A stretch of 64,000 nt of DNA from Ga0077527 sp964486865 (GTDB lineage: Bacteria; Pseudomonadota; Gammaproteobacteria; Burkholderiales; SG8-41), in assembly GCA_964486865.1 (NCBI GenBank), contig CAZAOZ010000010.1, positions 1 to 64,000 on the forward strand. Direction: 5' to 3'. The position numbers were made by a program, and so were the translations under genes. Within the stretch, counting starts at the first letter, position 1; the number at the start of each line of letters is the position of its first letter. Below the pieces are notes generated by a model. The model saw only the letters and a list, made by a program, of their open reading frames with translations. It was not told the origin of the DNA and did not search any database. Of the stretch, positions 16,676 to 25,098 are shown piece after piece.

Positions 16676-18298
16676 TCAGTGCCCCTTGTGGTCGGCAGGG
16701 CTGGCCGCAGCGGCAGGCTTCGCTCCGGCCGGTTGGGCGCCAACAATCACGTACTCGCCGGCCGACGCCTCGATCATGTCGAAGGTGATGTTCTGACCCG
16801 GTTTCAGCGTGCGCAGCAATGCCGGGTCTTTCACCAGGAAGTCCATGGTCATCGCCGGCCACTTCAGGCTGGCAATCGGGCCATGGGTCAACGTTACCGT
16901 CGCGCGCGCCGCATCCACGGCATCGACACTGCCCTCGCCGCGATGAGTCGCGGGTGCCGCGGCAGACACGCCGGTCTTGACCTGCTGCCCCCGCTCGTCA
17001 GGCTTGGAACCGGGTGCGCTATGGCCGAAACCGCTCAGCGCCGCCTTGAGATTGCTCTCGGCGTCGATCAGGAAATTCGCACTGACCACCACGCTCTCGC
17101 CGGCCTTGATGCCCTCGAGCACTTCGAAGTAGCCGTCGGTGCGCCTTCCCAGTTTCACCGCGCGCGGTTCGAATGCGCCCTCGCCGCGTTGCACCAGCAC
17201 CAGCTGGCGCGTGCCGGTATCGAGAATGGCCGAATCGGGAACGGCCAATACCCTGCCGCGGTCTCTGCCGGAGGCGATCTCCACCCGCGCGTACATGGCG
17301 GGCTTGAGCAGGCCGGCCGGATTGGGCAGTTCGATGCGCACTCTGGCAGTGCGGGTTTCCGGCACGACGGTCGGGTAGATAAACGTCACCTTGCCGGTGA
17401 AAGCCTGGTCCGGATACGCATCAACCCTGATTTTTACCGACTGCCCCAGGCGCACCAATCCAAGGTCCTGCTCGAACACGTCCGCCAGCAACCACACCGA
17501 AGACAGGTCCGCGATCTGAAAGAGCATTTCACCCGGCATGAACCGCATGCCGGCGACGGCACGCTTCTCCAGCACCACGCCGCCGGCCTGCGCGCGCAAC
17601 GTCAACGATTGCCGTGCCTTGCCCTCCTGCTGCAGCCGCTGCAACTCCGCCTCGGAAATGTCCCAGTTGCGCAACCGCTGCAGCGCGCTGTCAACGAGCG
17701 TGCGCATGCCCGCCTCGACCTCGGGACTCGCGCCTTTCACGGACTGCACGCCTTTCCATGCGATCAGGTATTCCTGCTGCGCAGTCACCAGATCGGGGCT
17801 GTAAACCTCAAGCAGCGGCTCGCCCCGGCGCACCAGCTGGCCGGTCGTATTCACGTGGAGCTGCTGGATCCAGCCCTCGAACCTCGGCGAAACGGTATGC
17901 AGCTGGCGTTCGTTCGCCTGTATCGTCGCCACGGCCTGCACGGTGCGGGTGAGTTCGCGCAATTCCACGGCTTCAGTGCGCACGCCAAGCTTCTGCACCT
18001 TGTCGGGATTGATCTTCACCACGGAACCATCCGCCTCGGGCTCCCCGCCTTCATAGACCGGGATGTAATCCATGCCCATCGGATCTTTTTTCGGCACCGG
18101 CGAGGTATCGGGCAACCCCATCGGGTTGCGGTAGTACAGAATCCTGTTCTCGGACTTTTTCGCGGGACCCGCACTGCTTGCGCCGGCAGTGTCCGCTTTC
18201 ATCACGGCGCCGTCCTTCCGTCCTCCCCACCAATAGCCTGCGGCAAGGGCGGCTGCGATCAGGGCGACAACAATAATCAGTTTGATGATGGATTTCAC
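16676..18298 (-). CDS. cusB: Cu/Ag efflux periplasmic adaptor (CusB) with heavy-metal-binding and CusF-like domains
   Basis: 540-residue membrane-fusion protein linking CusA to CusC. After one N-terminal helix (KLIIVVALIAAALAAGYWWG) comes a metal-binding domain, YYRNPMGLPDTSPVPKKDPM, then the adaptor core with HVNTTGQLVRRGEPLLEVYS. The C-terminus is a fused CusF-like domain, LTHGPIASLKWPAMTMDF, keeping His, Trp and two Met of the CusF Cu(I) site. A GTG at 18298 with GCGGAG upstream is preferred; an ATG eight codons earlier lacks a ribosome site. Confidence 0.92.
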   Translation of the reverse strand: MKSIIKLIIVVALIAAALAAGYWWGGRKDGAVMKADTAGASSAGPAKKSENRILYYRNPMGLPDTSPVPKKDPMGMDYIPVYEGGEPEADGSVVKINPDKVQKLGVRTEAVELRELTRTVQAVATIQANERQLHTVSPRFEGWIQQLHVNTTGQLVRRGEPLLEVYSPDLVTAQQEYLIAWKGVQSVKGASPEVEAGMRTLVDSALQRLRNWDISEAELQRLQQEGKARQSLTLRAQAGGVVLEKRAVAGMRFMPGEMLFQIADLSSVWLLADVFEQDLGLVRLGQSVKIRVDAYPDQAFTGKVTFIYPTVVPETRTARVRIELPNPAGLLKPAMYARVEIASGRDRGRVLAVPDSAILDTGTRQLVLVQRGEGAFEPRAVKLGRRTDGYFEVLEGIKAGESVVVSANFLIDAESNLKAALSGFGHSAPGSKPDERGQQVKTGVSAAAPATHRGEGSVDAVDAARATVTLTHGPIASLKWPAMTMDFLVKDPALLRTLKPGQNITFDMIEASAGEYVIVGAQPAGAKPAAAASPADHKGH

Positions 18299-18327
18299 AG
18301 GAAACTCCGCTGACGTATGCATTCAGG

Positions 18328-19680
18328 TTATTCGGATGATTTGCCGGCGAGCAGATGGATTTCCGCGAGCGCCTTGTTGTAGTTGGCCACCGCGGTCGCC
18401 AGGCTGATTTCGTAGTTGAACACCGTCATCTGGCTGTCGAGCAGCGTCATGAAATCGACCCGATTGACCCGGTATGCGGCCAGAGCCGATTCAACCGTAA
18501 GCCGGGCCTGCGGCAGGATGGCGGTCTGGTACAGCCGCGCCGATTTCAGATTCTGCTCGGCCGCCGCCGCCTGCTGGCGCAGTTTGGCATCCACCTCATT
18601 GCGCTGCGCCTGCTGCAGGCTCAGGGCCTGATCGCGCAGCGCCAGCGACTCCGCCACGCGCGGTTCAAGTTTGGTGCCGCGCCACACCGGCAGGTTGAAG
18701 GCCACGGTCAGGCTCACCATGTCGGAGCGCCTCGCGCCGTCCGGCATCCGGTCGCGCTGGCCGTACGACAGGCGCACATCGAAGTCGGGGTAGTATTCCT
18801 TGCGCGCCAGATCCAGCGCTTTTTCATTGCGCGAAACCATGCTTTGCAGTGCGAGCAGTTGCGGGCGCTGCGTCAGGGCGGTTTCACGCAATGATTCCAG
18901 GTTCAGGGTTACCTCGCGCAATTGCGGCGGCTCGGGCAATAGCGCCGCAACATTGGCGCCGCGGCCAAGCATGCGGTTGAGTTCCGCTTCGATCGTCGGC
19001 CGTTCGCGCGCGAGCTTGAGCAGTTCGTCCACCATTCTGGACAACTGCGTCTGCGCCTTGAGCACGTCGGCCTGGGTTCCCTGCCCCACCCCGTAGCGCG
19101 CCTCGGCGATACGCAGAAACTGCTCGAGGGTCAGCCTGTTTTTTTCGACCAGTTTGGCCATTTCGATCGTGAGGCCCAGATCAAAATAGGCGGTCTTGAT
19201 GTCGCGCGCGACACGATTCACGGTTTCCTGGTAACCATAGCCGACCGTCTCCGCATCCCTGGTCGCGACGTCCTGGCGCAGACCGCGTTTGCCCGGATAG
19301 GGCAGGCGCTGTGACAGACCGATCATTTTCATGGTCATGTCTTCGCGGTCAAACCGTAGCGAATTGACCGGCACGTTGATGAACCCGGTCTCCAGCATCG
19401 GATCGTCGAGCGCGCCCGCCGGTGCAATTCTGTATTGCGCCGCCTCCTTTTCCCTGCGGGCCGCCTGAATTTCGGGATTGTTCTGCAGCGCTTCGACCAC
19501 CACATCCTTCAGCGCAGCGACGCTGTAAATGGCCGGTCGCAACGGCTCGGCGGCCAGCGCCGGCAGCAGCAACCCGGCAGCCACGGAACAAAACACGGCT
19601 TGCAGATAACGCCTGCGGGACACCGGCGACCCGCAGAGTTGACGCCACTCTGGGAATACCCGGAATTCAAATAACGACAT
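18328..19680 (-). CDS. cusC: Outer-membrane efflux channel (CusC/TolC family)
   Basis: 450-residue TolC-family protein forming the outer-membrane duct of the Cus pump. A signal peptide is visible around YLQAVFCSVAAGLLLPALAA, followed by the long paired helices typical of the family (AALKDVVVEALQNNPEIQAA, ARYGVGQGTQADVLKAQTQL). The ATG at 19680 is preceded by GGAGGTG at 6-7 bases. First gene of cusCBA, with only 29 bases between its stop and the chosen cusB start. Confidence 0.9.
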   Translation of the reverse strand: MSLFEFRVFPEWRQLCGSPVSRRRYLQAVFCSVAAGLLLPALAAEPLRPAIYSVAALKDVVVEALQNNPEIQAARREKEAAQYRIAPAGALDDPMLETGFINVPVNSLRFDREDMTMKMIGLSQRLPYPGKRGLRQDVATRDAETVGYGYQETVNRVARDIKTAYFDLGLTIEMAKLVEKNRLTLEQFLRIAEARYGVGQGTQADVLKAQTQLSRMVDELLKLARERPTIEAELNRMLGRGANVAALLPEPPQLREVTLNLESLRETALTQRPQLLALQSMVSRNEKALDLARKEYYPDFDVRLSYGQRDRMPDGARRSDMVSLTVAFNLPVWRGTKLEPRVAESLALRDQALSLQQAQRNEVDAKLRQQAAAAEQNLKSARLYQTAILPQARLTVESALAAYRVNRVDFMTLLDSQMTVFNYEISLATAVANYNKALAEIHLLAGKSSE

Positions 19681-19745
19681 GACACACCTCCGCAAAGAAA
19701 AACGAACGGCCGCGACTGCGGCGCGCTACTGCATGCGGAGGAGGA

Positions 19746-20123
19746 TCAAATCAGAAAACTGCAGAAGCGGATAGTTTTGGGAGGATCCTTTACCGGATCA
19801 ACCAGACTGCGCATCGCCACTGCGACGAGTGCGTTATCCGGCAACGATGGCAGGATCAGGATGGTACCAGTCGGCGGCAGCGGAACTGCCCAAGGGGCAT
19901 AGGCAGTCGACTTGTCGCTGTCCGCACATTTTATTGCACACAGTTTGCTCGCACTCGTGGCGTGTGTCTCGCAATCATCGCCCATCTGTCCCGGCATCTC
20001 GCTGGCCGGAGACATCCCAAGCATGCCGCAGGGTTGAGCCGCAAAAGCAGTCTGCGCCAACAGCAGCGTGACGACAACCGCACGGCTGAACGCAAAAAAC
20101 CAGCGGGTTGAATTTCTGATCAC
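19746..20123 (-). CDS. Small exported Met/Cys-containing protein upstream of cusCBA, function unknown
   Basis: 125 residues from a GTG at 20123 that has AGGGG eight bases upstream. It starts with a signal peptide (WFFAFSRAVVVTLLLAQ, cleavage near AFAAQ). The mature part has PCGMLGMSPASEMPGQMGDD, CETHA and LCAIKCAD, that is, several Met and four Cys, suggesting metal binding or handling. I do not recognise the family. Position 65 bases before cusC and the composition suggest a periplasmic copper/silver accessory. An FNR-type site lies about 100 bases upstream. Confidence 0.6.
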   Translation of the reverse strand: MIRNSTRWFFAFSRAVVVTLLLAQTAFAAQPCGMLGMSPASEMPGQMGDDCETHATSASKLCAIKCADSDKSTAYAPWAVPLPPTGTILILPSLPDNALVAVAMRSLVDPVKDPPKTIRFCSFLI

Positions 20124-20226
20124 CCTATCGACCCCTATATGAACGCGGTAGTGGGAATGGCACAGCATACTGATCTGAAAGGCTTCATCCTGAGTTCGGA
20201 TTGTTGCAAGAATCGTGTTTTCTTGC

Positions 20227-20240
20227 TTGATGTACATCAA
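20227..20240. promoter_or_regulatory. FNR/DNR-type site upstream of the cus region
   Basis: TTGATGTACATCAA matches the full symmetric FNR consensus TTGAT-N4-ATCAA. It lies 104 bases upstream of the small exported protein heading cusCBA and on the other side faces the arx genes. Confidence 0.65.
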
Positions 20241-20476
20241 ATCTTTCAAAACAACCTCGCCTGCTGCAACAGCTCATACCGTAGAATAAAAAATAATAAT
20301 ACCAATAAAAACATATAGTTAATATCAAAGCGGGGCTGGCACATGTCCAGCCGCTGGCGCCATACCGGACGTTGCCCAGCCGGCACCACGCCGTCCAGCC
20401 GATCGTCACCGGCAGGGCAATCAAGAATGTCATGACGCAGCAACGGTCAACAGCAAATCAAATGACCGATGAGCAG

Positions 20477-20490
20477 TTGACCCAAGTCAA
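20477..20490. promoter_or_regulatory. FNR/DNR-type site upstream of the arx-like operon
   Basis: TTGACCCAAGTCAA is a perfect palindrome of the TTGAY-N4-RTCAA form, 77 bases before the GTG of the first operon gene. The rest of the 445-base divergent gap (20124-20567) holds only an AT-rich stretch near 20283-20325, a likely promoter zone. Confidence 0.6.
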
Positions 20491-20567
20491 GATCAGTCAT
20501 CGCTGTACTCATATCATTATTTCCAATTGATGCAAGAGTACGCGCAGGCAACAAGGAGACTTGAACT

Positions 20568-21767
20568 GTGGGCTCCGCACCGCAAGGTGCCGCACATGGC
20601 ACGACGATGGGTTGGCATGAAGTTGCCAGCCCGTCATTGTTGTGGCGCAGTGCCGATTGCCTGCCCCTGTCAGCACAAGGATGCCAACTCTGCGCCGAGG
20701 CTTGCCCCGCAGGCGCCTTGACGATCAGCGCGGGGGTTCCTGCAGCCTCGTCCCAATGCACAGGCTGCGCCCGTTGCACGGCAGCATGCCCTACCGATGC
20801 GCTGCAGATGAAGGATTTCCCGGCGCCTGTCGCACCCACCGCAACAGGCAGCGCGGTCTTCATTGACTGCATGAAAGTTCCACAGGCGATGAGCCCCGCC
20901 GGCACTGTTCGGGTGCCGTGCATGGGCGGCCTCTCGCCGGGATGGCTGCTCACCCTGCAGGATCGCATCGGCAACGCTCCAATCACCGCGCTTGATCGTG
21001 GCTGGTGCGCGCATTGCAGCGCCGGCGACTCATCGTCATTCAGCGCCACCAGTCTGCTTGCCAGTGCGACACGACTGCTGAAGGACGCGGGCGCGCCAGC
21101 GGACATGCTGCCGCGGAGCGAGCATCGGCCGCTGCCATTGTCACGGATGCCCGATGCGATCCCGCCTTCGATCAATGAAGCAGCCGTTTCACGTCGCGCC
21201 TTCTTTACCCGGACCCTTTCTGAAATGGCGAGTGCCGTCGCCAACCGCCGTCAACCGGAAGGAATCAGGCATTTTCCCCGTCTGTCTCCGCTCCGCACCC
21301 TGGGCCGTGTCGTGCCTGCCGAGCAGGTTCGACGCGTAACAGCGCTCTCGAACATCAGCCATCGCTATCGCACTTCGCCAGCGACATTCAATCTGCCCGC
21401 AGTGGCGATTTCGCGGGAACGGTGCGAGAACCACCAGGTATGCGCCGTGACGTGTCCTACCAGTGCGCTCACAAAATACGGACACGAAGGCACCACAGGT
21501 ATCCGCTTCAATGCGTTGTTGTGCATCGGATGTCGCCAATGCGAGCGTGGATGCCCCGAACAGGCAATCCGGCTGTCGCTGTTTAACGAGACCCCATCAC
21601 ACGCCATGGAAATAAACCTGACCAATCATCAAGTCAATGTGTGCGCGACTTGCGAGGATGAGTTTTCAGGCATCCCCGGCGACGTATGCACTGCTTGCCG
21701 CAAGACCGAAGCGCTATTCGCAGGACGCGCGACATTGGACAAATCGATAGGCAAACCAGCAGCTTGA
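20568..21767 (+). CDS. Iron-sulfur protein with two pairs of 4Fe-4S motifs, first gene of arx-like operon (ArxB'-like)
   Basis: 399 residues. The N-terminal module has CQLCAEACPAGAL (about residue 39) and CTGCARCTAACPTDAL (about 64). After a roughly 200-residue linker the C-terminal module has CENHQVCAVTCPTSAL and CIGCRQCERGCPEQAI, plus a last CATC/CTAC pair. This can hold at least four clusters and act as an electron wire. Anaerobic arsenite oxidase operons start with an extra iron-sulfur gene, arxB', before arxA; this gene is in that place. GTG start with AAGGAG nine bases upstream. No signal peptide, so probably cytoplasmic. Confidence 0.7.
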   Translation: MGSAPQGAAHGTTMGWHEVASPSLLWRSADCLPLSAQGCQLCAEACPAGALTISAGVPAASSQCTGCARCTAACPTDALQMKDFPAPVAPTATGSAVFIDCMKVPQAMSPAGTVRVPCMGGLSPGWLLTLQDRIGNAPITALDRGWCAHCSAGDSSSFSATSLLASATRLLKDAGAPADMLPRSEHRPLPLSRMPDAIPPSINEAAVSRRAFFTRTLSEMASAVANRRQPEGIRHFPRLSPLRTLGRVVPAEQVRRVTALSNISHRYRTSPATFNLPAVAISRERCENHQVCAVTCPTSALTKYGHEGTTGIRFNALLCIGCRQCERGCPEQAIRLSLFNETPSHAMEINLTNHQVNVCATCEDEFSGIPGDVCTACRKTEALFAGRATLDKSIGKPAA

Positions 21768-21788
21768 ACTGCACAGGAGGTACTGATC

Positions 21789-24278
21789 GTGGGCGACTTT
21801 GAACAGATGGACAGGCGGGGATTCCTCAAGACTTCAGCCGTTGCAGGCGCGGCAGGTGCCGCAGCAGTCGGTGGCGGCGCAGTTGTGTCGGCCTTGAGCA
21901 CGGATGCCACCGGGCTGGGTACCCGTCCGGCAGCGCCGGCACCCGAAACCAGGATCGTCAAAAACGTATGTCATCAGTGCCCTGCGCGCTGTGGCATCGA
22001 TGTCTACGTGACTAACGGCAAGGTTCATGCGATCTACGGGTCGCTGGATCACCCGATCTCCAACGGCAAGCTGTGCCCCAAGGGCCATCTTGGCGCATAC
22101 ATCCTGTACGATCCGGATCGCTTCACCGGCCCGATGAAACGGACCAATCCGAACAAGGGCCGGAACGAGGATCCGAAGTGGCAGTCCATCAGCTGGGATG
22201 AGGCCCTCGATGCCGTCGCCAAGCGACTGAACGGCTTGCGTGACAAGGCAGAACCGCATCGCTTCGCGATCGTCAACGGCCGCGGCTGGGGCAGCACCGA
22301 CGTCGGACTGCTCGGCAACTTTGGCAAACTCTACGGGACGCCCAATGCCACGATGGGCCATTCGTCGATCTGCGCCGATACCAGCAAGAAAGCCAAATCT
22401 GCTGTCGACGGCAACTACAACTACAACTCATACGATTACAAGAACACCAATTACCTGCTGATATTCGGCGCCGCCTTCCTCGAAGCCTACCGGCCCTACA
22501 ACGCCAACATGCAGGCCTGGGGGCACATTCGCACCAAGGCACCCAAGACCAAGGTTGCGGTTGCAGACGTGCGCGTGACCACCACCGGTGCCGCCGCCGA
22601 CCACCTGATGCTCGTCAAGCCCGGGACGGACGGTGCGCTGGCGCTGGCGATCGCACACGTGATCCTCACCGAGGGGCTGTGGGACCGCAAGTTCGTCGGT
22701 GACTTCGTTGATGGCGTCAACCTCTTCAAAACCGGAGAGACCCTCGAAGTCAAAAGCTTCAAGGAAAAATGGACGCTCGGCCTGATCGAGTGGTGGAACG
22801 CCGAACTCAAGGACCGGACGCCGAAGTGGGCCGCGGAGATCACCACTGTGGCGGAGCGCGACATCCTCAATGTTGCGCGCGAGTTCGGCGCCACGCGCCC
22901 GGCCATGGCGATCTTCGAGCGTGGTGTAACGCTGCATACCAACGGCATGTACAGCGGCATGGCGGTGCATGTGCTGAACGCACTCGTCGGCGCGATGTAT
23001 GCAGTCGGCGGCCTCGCCAACCAGATGGGCGTGCCCTACGGCAAGCTGTCCGTAAGCTCCGATGACTTCGTCGATGATGCCGCCAAGGAAGCAGCCGCCA
23101 GGAAAATGCCGCGTATCGACCGTGTGAAGAGCAAAGAGCTGCCATTGGCCGCCAACAACATTCAGGGCATTCCACAAAGCATTATCGAAGGAAAGCCGTA
23201 CACGCTCGACACGATCATGTTCTACATCACGAATCCGATTTACAGTGCTCCCAACGCAAAACAATGGGAAGAGGCGCTGAAAAAAGTCTTTGTGATCGAA
23301 ACATCCCCGTTTCCGAGCGAGACCTCAGTATTCGCAGACCTGGTGCTGCCCGACCACACTTTCCTTGAGCGCTGGCAGGACACGCCCACTTATCCGTTTG
23401 AGGGATGGCCGCTGACCAACATCCGGGTACCGGCGGTAAAGCCGCTCCATAACACCAAACACTTCGGTGACACGCTGATCGAGATCGGCAAGCGCATCAA
23501 GGGCCCGACCAGCGAGTATTACCAGAAGGTTGGCAACGTCGAGAACGTACTCAAAGCCATCGCCAAGGGTTTTGAGGCCAATCCGGGATCCAACGGCGTC
23601 AACAGTTTCGAAAAATGGGTCGAGAAAGGGGTTTGGTACAAAACGCCCTACCTCTACCGCCAGATCGCGGGGGAATTCTACGAGTGGGACGGCAGCGATT
23701 ATCGCAAGCCGATGTCCGCCGAAGACGTCAAAAAGAAGCTGCTGAAGACCGAGTCGGGCAAGTTCGAGCTGAAATCGAGCTATCTCGAACACTACGACGA
23801 GTTCATCACATCCAAGCTTGGCATCGTCAAGGAAAAAGTCGGTTTCCCGCAGTGGATTCCGCCGAAATACACCGGCGGCGGCGACCTGCATTTCATCGCC
23901 ACCAAAACGCCGATGCATGGTGAGGGGCGCACCGCAAATATTCCGACTGCGATTTCGCAATACCAGCCGACTTCCGGCGGCCGCCCCGAGCTGTTCCTCG
24001 AAATCCACCCTGAGACTGCAGCCAAGCGCGGCATCCGCAATGGCGACCGGGTGAAGATACACAACGAACTCGGCGCGATCTATGCCAGGGCCAGTATTTT
24101 CCCGGCATGCCGGCCCGACACGGTTGTGCTGCCTTACGGGTTCGGGCACTGGGCACATGGCCGCTGGGCCAAGGGCCGCATGGAAGGCAACACCAACGAA
24201 ATCATTCCGAATGTATCCGAACCGATTTCGAACGCCGCGGCAGTACACACGGTGACGGTAAAGGTCGAGAAGGCTTAG
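21789..24278 (+). CDS. arxA: Molybdopterin oxidoreductase catalytic subunit, anaerobic arsenite oxidase (ArxA)-like
   Basis: 829-residue DMSO-reductase-family enzyme. A Tat signal (DRRGFLKT, residues 8-15) sends it to the periplasm. The 4Fe-4S motif is C61-x2-C64-x3-C68-x27-C96, the spacing known from ArrA/ArxA. NGRGWG at 163-168 is the published ArxA-type motif, where ArrA has RGRY. The molybdenum ligand is probably C195 in GHSSICAD, with K200 in the position of an ArrA substrate Lys. It would oxidise arsenite to arsenate and pass electrons to ArxB and the quinone pool. Polysulfide/thiosulfate reductase is the alternative. Start GTG with AGGAGG. Confidence 0.72.
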   Translation: MGDFEQMDRRGFLKTSAVAGAAGAAAVGGGAVVSALSTDATGLGTRPAAPAPETRIVKNVCHQCPARCGIDVYVTNGKVHAIYGSLDHPISNGKLCPKGHLGAYILYDPDRFTGPMKRTNPNKGRNEDPKWQSISWDEALDAVAKRLNGLRDKAEPHRFAIVNGRGWGSTDVGLLGNFGKLYGTPNATMGHSSICADTSKKAKSAVDGNYNYNSYDYKNTNYLLIFGAAFLEAYRPYNANMQAWGHIRTKAPKTKVAVADVRVTTTGAAADHLMLVKPGTDGALALAIAHVILTEGLWDRKFVGDFVDGVNLFKTGETLEVKSFKEKWTLGLIEWWNAELKDRTPKWAAEITTVAERDILNVAREFGATRPAMAIFERGVTLHTNGMYSGMAVHVLNALVGAMYAVGGLANQMGVPYGKLSVSSDDFVDDAAKEAAARKMPRIDRVKSKELPLAANNIQGIPQSIIEGKPYTLDTIMFYITNPIYSAPNAKQWEEALKKVFVIETSPFPSETSVFADLVLPDHTFLERWQDTPTYPFEGWPLTNIRVPAVKPLHNTKHFGDTLIEIGKRIKGPTSEYYQKVGNVENVLKAIAKGFEANPGSNGVNSFEKWVEKGVWYKTPYLYRQIAGEFYEWDGSDYRKPMSAEDVKKKLLKTESGKFELKSSYLEHYDEFITSKLGIVKEKVGFPQWIPPKYTGGGDLHFIATKTPMHGEGRTANIPTAISQYQPTSGGRPELFLEIHPETAAKRGIRNGDRVKIHNELGAIYARASIFPACRPDTVVLPYGFGHWAHGRWAKGRMEGNTNEIIPNVSEPISNAAAVHTVTVKVEKA

Positions 24279-24324
24279 TCCCTGGTCATCAACGAATGCG
24301 CTGAATGAGAAAAGGAGAATAACC

Positions 24325-25086
24325 ATGGCCCGCTGGGGAATGGTAATTGATCTGGAAAAATGCACTGGCTGCCAGGCCTGCTCCACCGCCTGTTCGATGG
24401 AAAATTCCAGACTGCCCGGTGAGAACTGGCAGGACGTGCTGTTTTACAATGAAGGCGAGTATCCAAGCGGAAAACTGACATGGTTGCCGCGGCCGTGCAT
24501 GCACTGCGAGGAAGCATCATGTGTTACGGTGTGTCCGACCAAGGCGACATACAAGGACAAGGACGGCTTCGTACTCATCAACTGGGATCTCTGCATTGGC
24601 TGCAAATACTGCATGATCGCCTGCCCCTACGGCGTCCGGTTTTATGCCGAGGAAAAGCAGAAGACGCAGCCCGACGTGCGCAAGGTCTGGCCCAGCAGCG
24701 AAGGCAACGTCTGGGATCCGCCCTGGGCAATGCCGAAGCATCTGCATGATCCACAGCATGGTGTTGGCGTGCAGCCGCGAAATGTGGTCTCCAAGTGCAC
24801 CTTCTGCTACCACCGTGTCAGCAAGGCGCCCAAGGGCACGCCGGACCTGGATCCGAACGATCCGAAAACGCGTGACTACACACCGGCCTGCGTCGTTACC
24901 TGCGCGCCAACTGCGCGCTACTTCGGCGATCTCGACAACCCGAAGAGCCACGTACGCAAGCTGATTGCCGAAAAGCGGGGCGTCCGGCTGCAGGATCACA
25001 CCGGCAACCGTCCCCAAGTCTACTACCTGGCAGGCGAAGCGGCATCCATACCGGAAACGCGCTCCACCCGCATGAAGAAAAGTTAA
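24325..25086 (+). CDS. arxB: 4Fe-4S dicluster subunit of the molybdoenzyme (ArxB/PsrB type)
   Basis: 253-residue electron-transfer subunit with four 4Fe-4S motifs: CTGCQACSTACSMEN, CMHCEEASCVTVCPTKA, CIGCKYCMIACPYGV and a fourth from KCTFCYHRV plus ACVVTCAPTAR. It should relay electrons between the molybdenum subunit and the NrfD-type membrane anchor. No signal peptide of its own; in this family it is exported with the Tat-bearing partner. Ribosome site AAAGGAG. Third gene of the operon. Confidence 0.85.
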   Translation: MARWGMVIDLEKCTGCQACSTACSMENSRLPGENWQDVLFYNEGEYPSGKLTWLPRPCMHCEEASCVTVCPTKATYKDKDGFVLINWDLCIGCKYCMIACPYGVRFYAEEKQKTQPDVRKVWPSSEGNVWDPPWAMPKHLHDPQHGVGVQPRNVVSKCTFCYHRVSKAPKGTPDLDPNDPKTRDYTPACVVTCAPTARYFGDLDNPKSHVRKLIAEKRGVRLQDHTGNRPQVYYLAGEAASIPETRSTRMKKS

Positions 25087-25098
25087 GGGAGAGGAATC

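Noticed and set aside
16592..18313. 573-codon plus-strand open frame opposite cusB
   Set aside because: Shadow frame; cusB on the minus strand carries the recognisable adaptor, metal-binding and CusF domains.
21789..24278. Respiratory arsenate reductase ArrA as the identity of the Mo subunit
   Set aside because: Cluster spacing fits ArrA too, but the residues at 164-168 are GRGWG rather than RGRY, which favours ArxA; polysulfide or thiosulfate reductase remains an open alternative.
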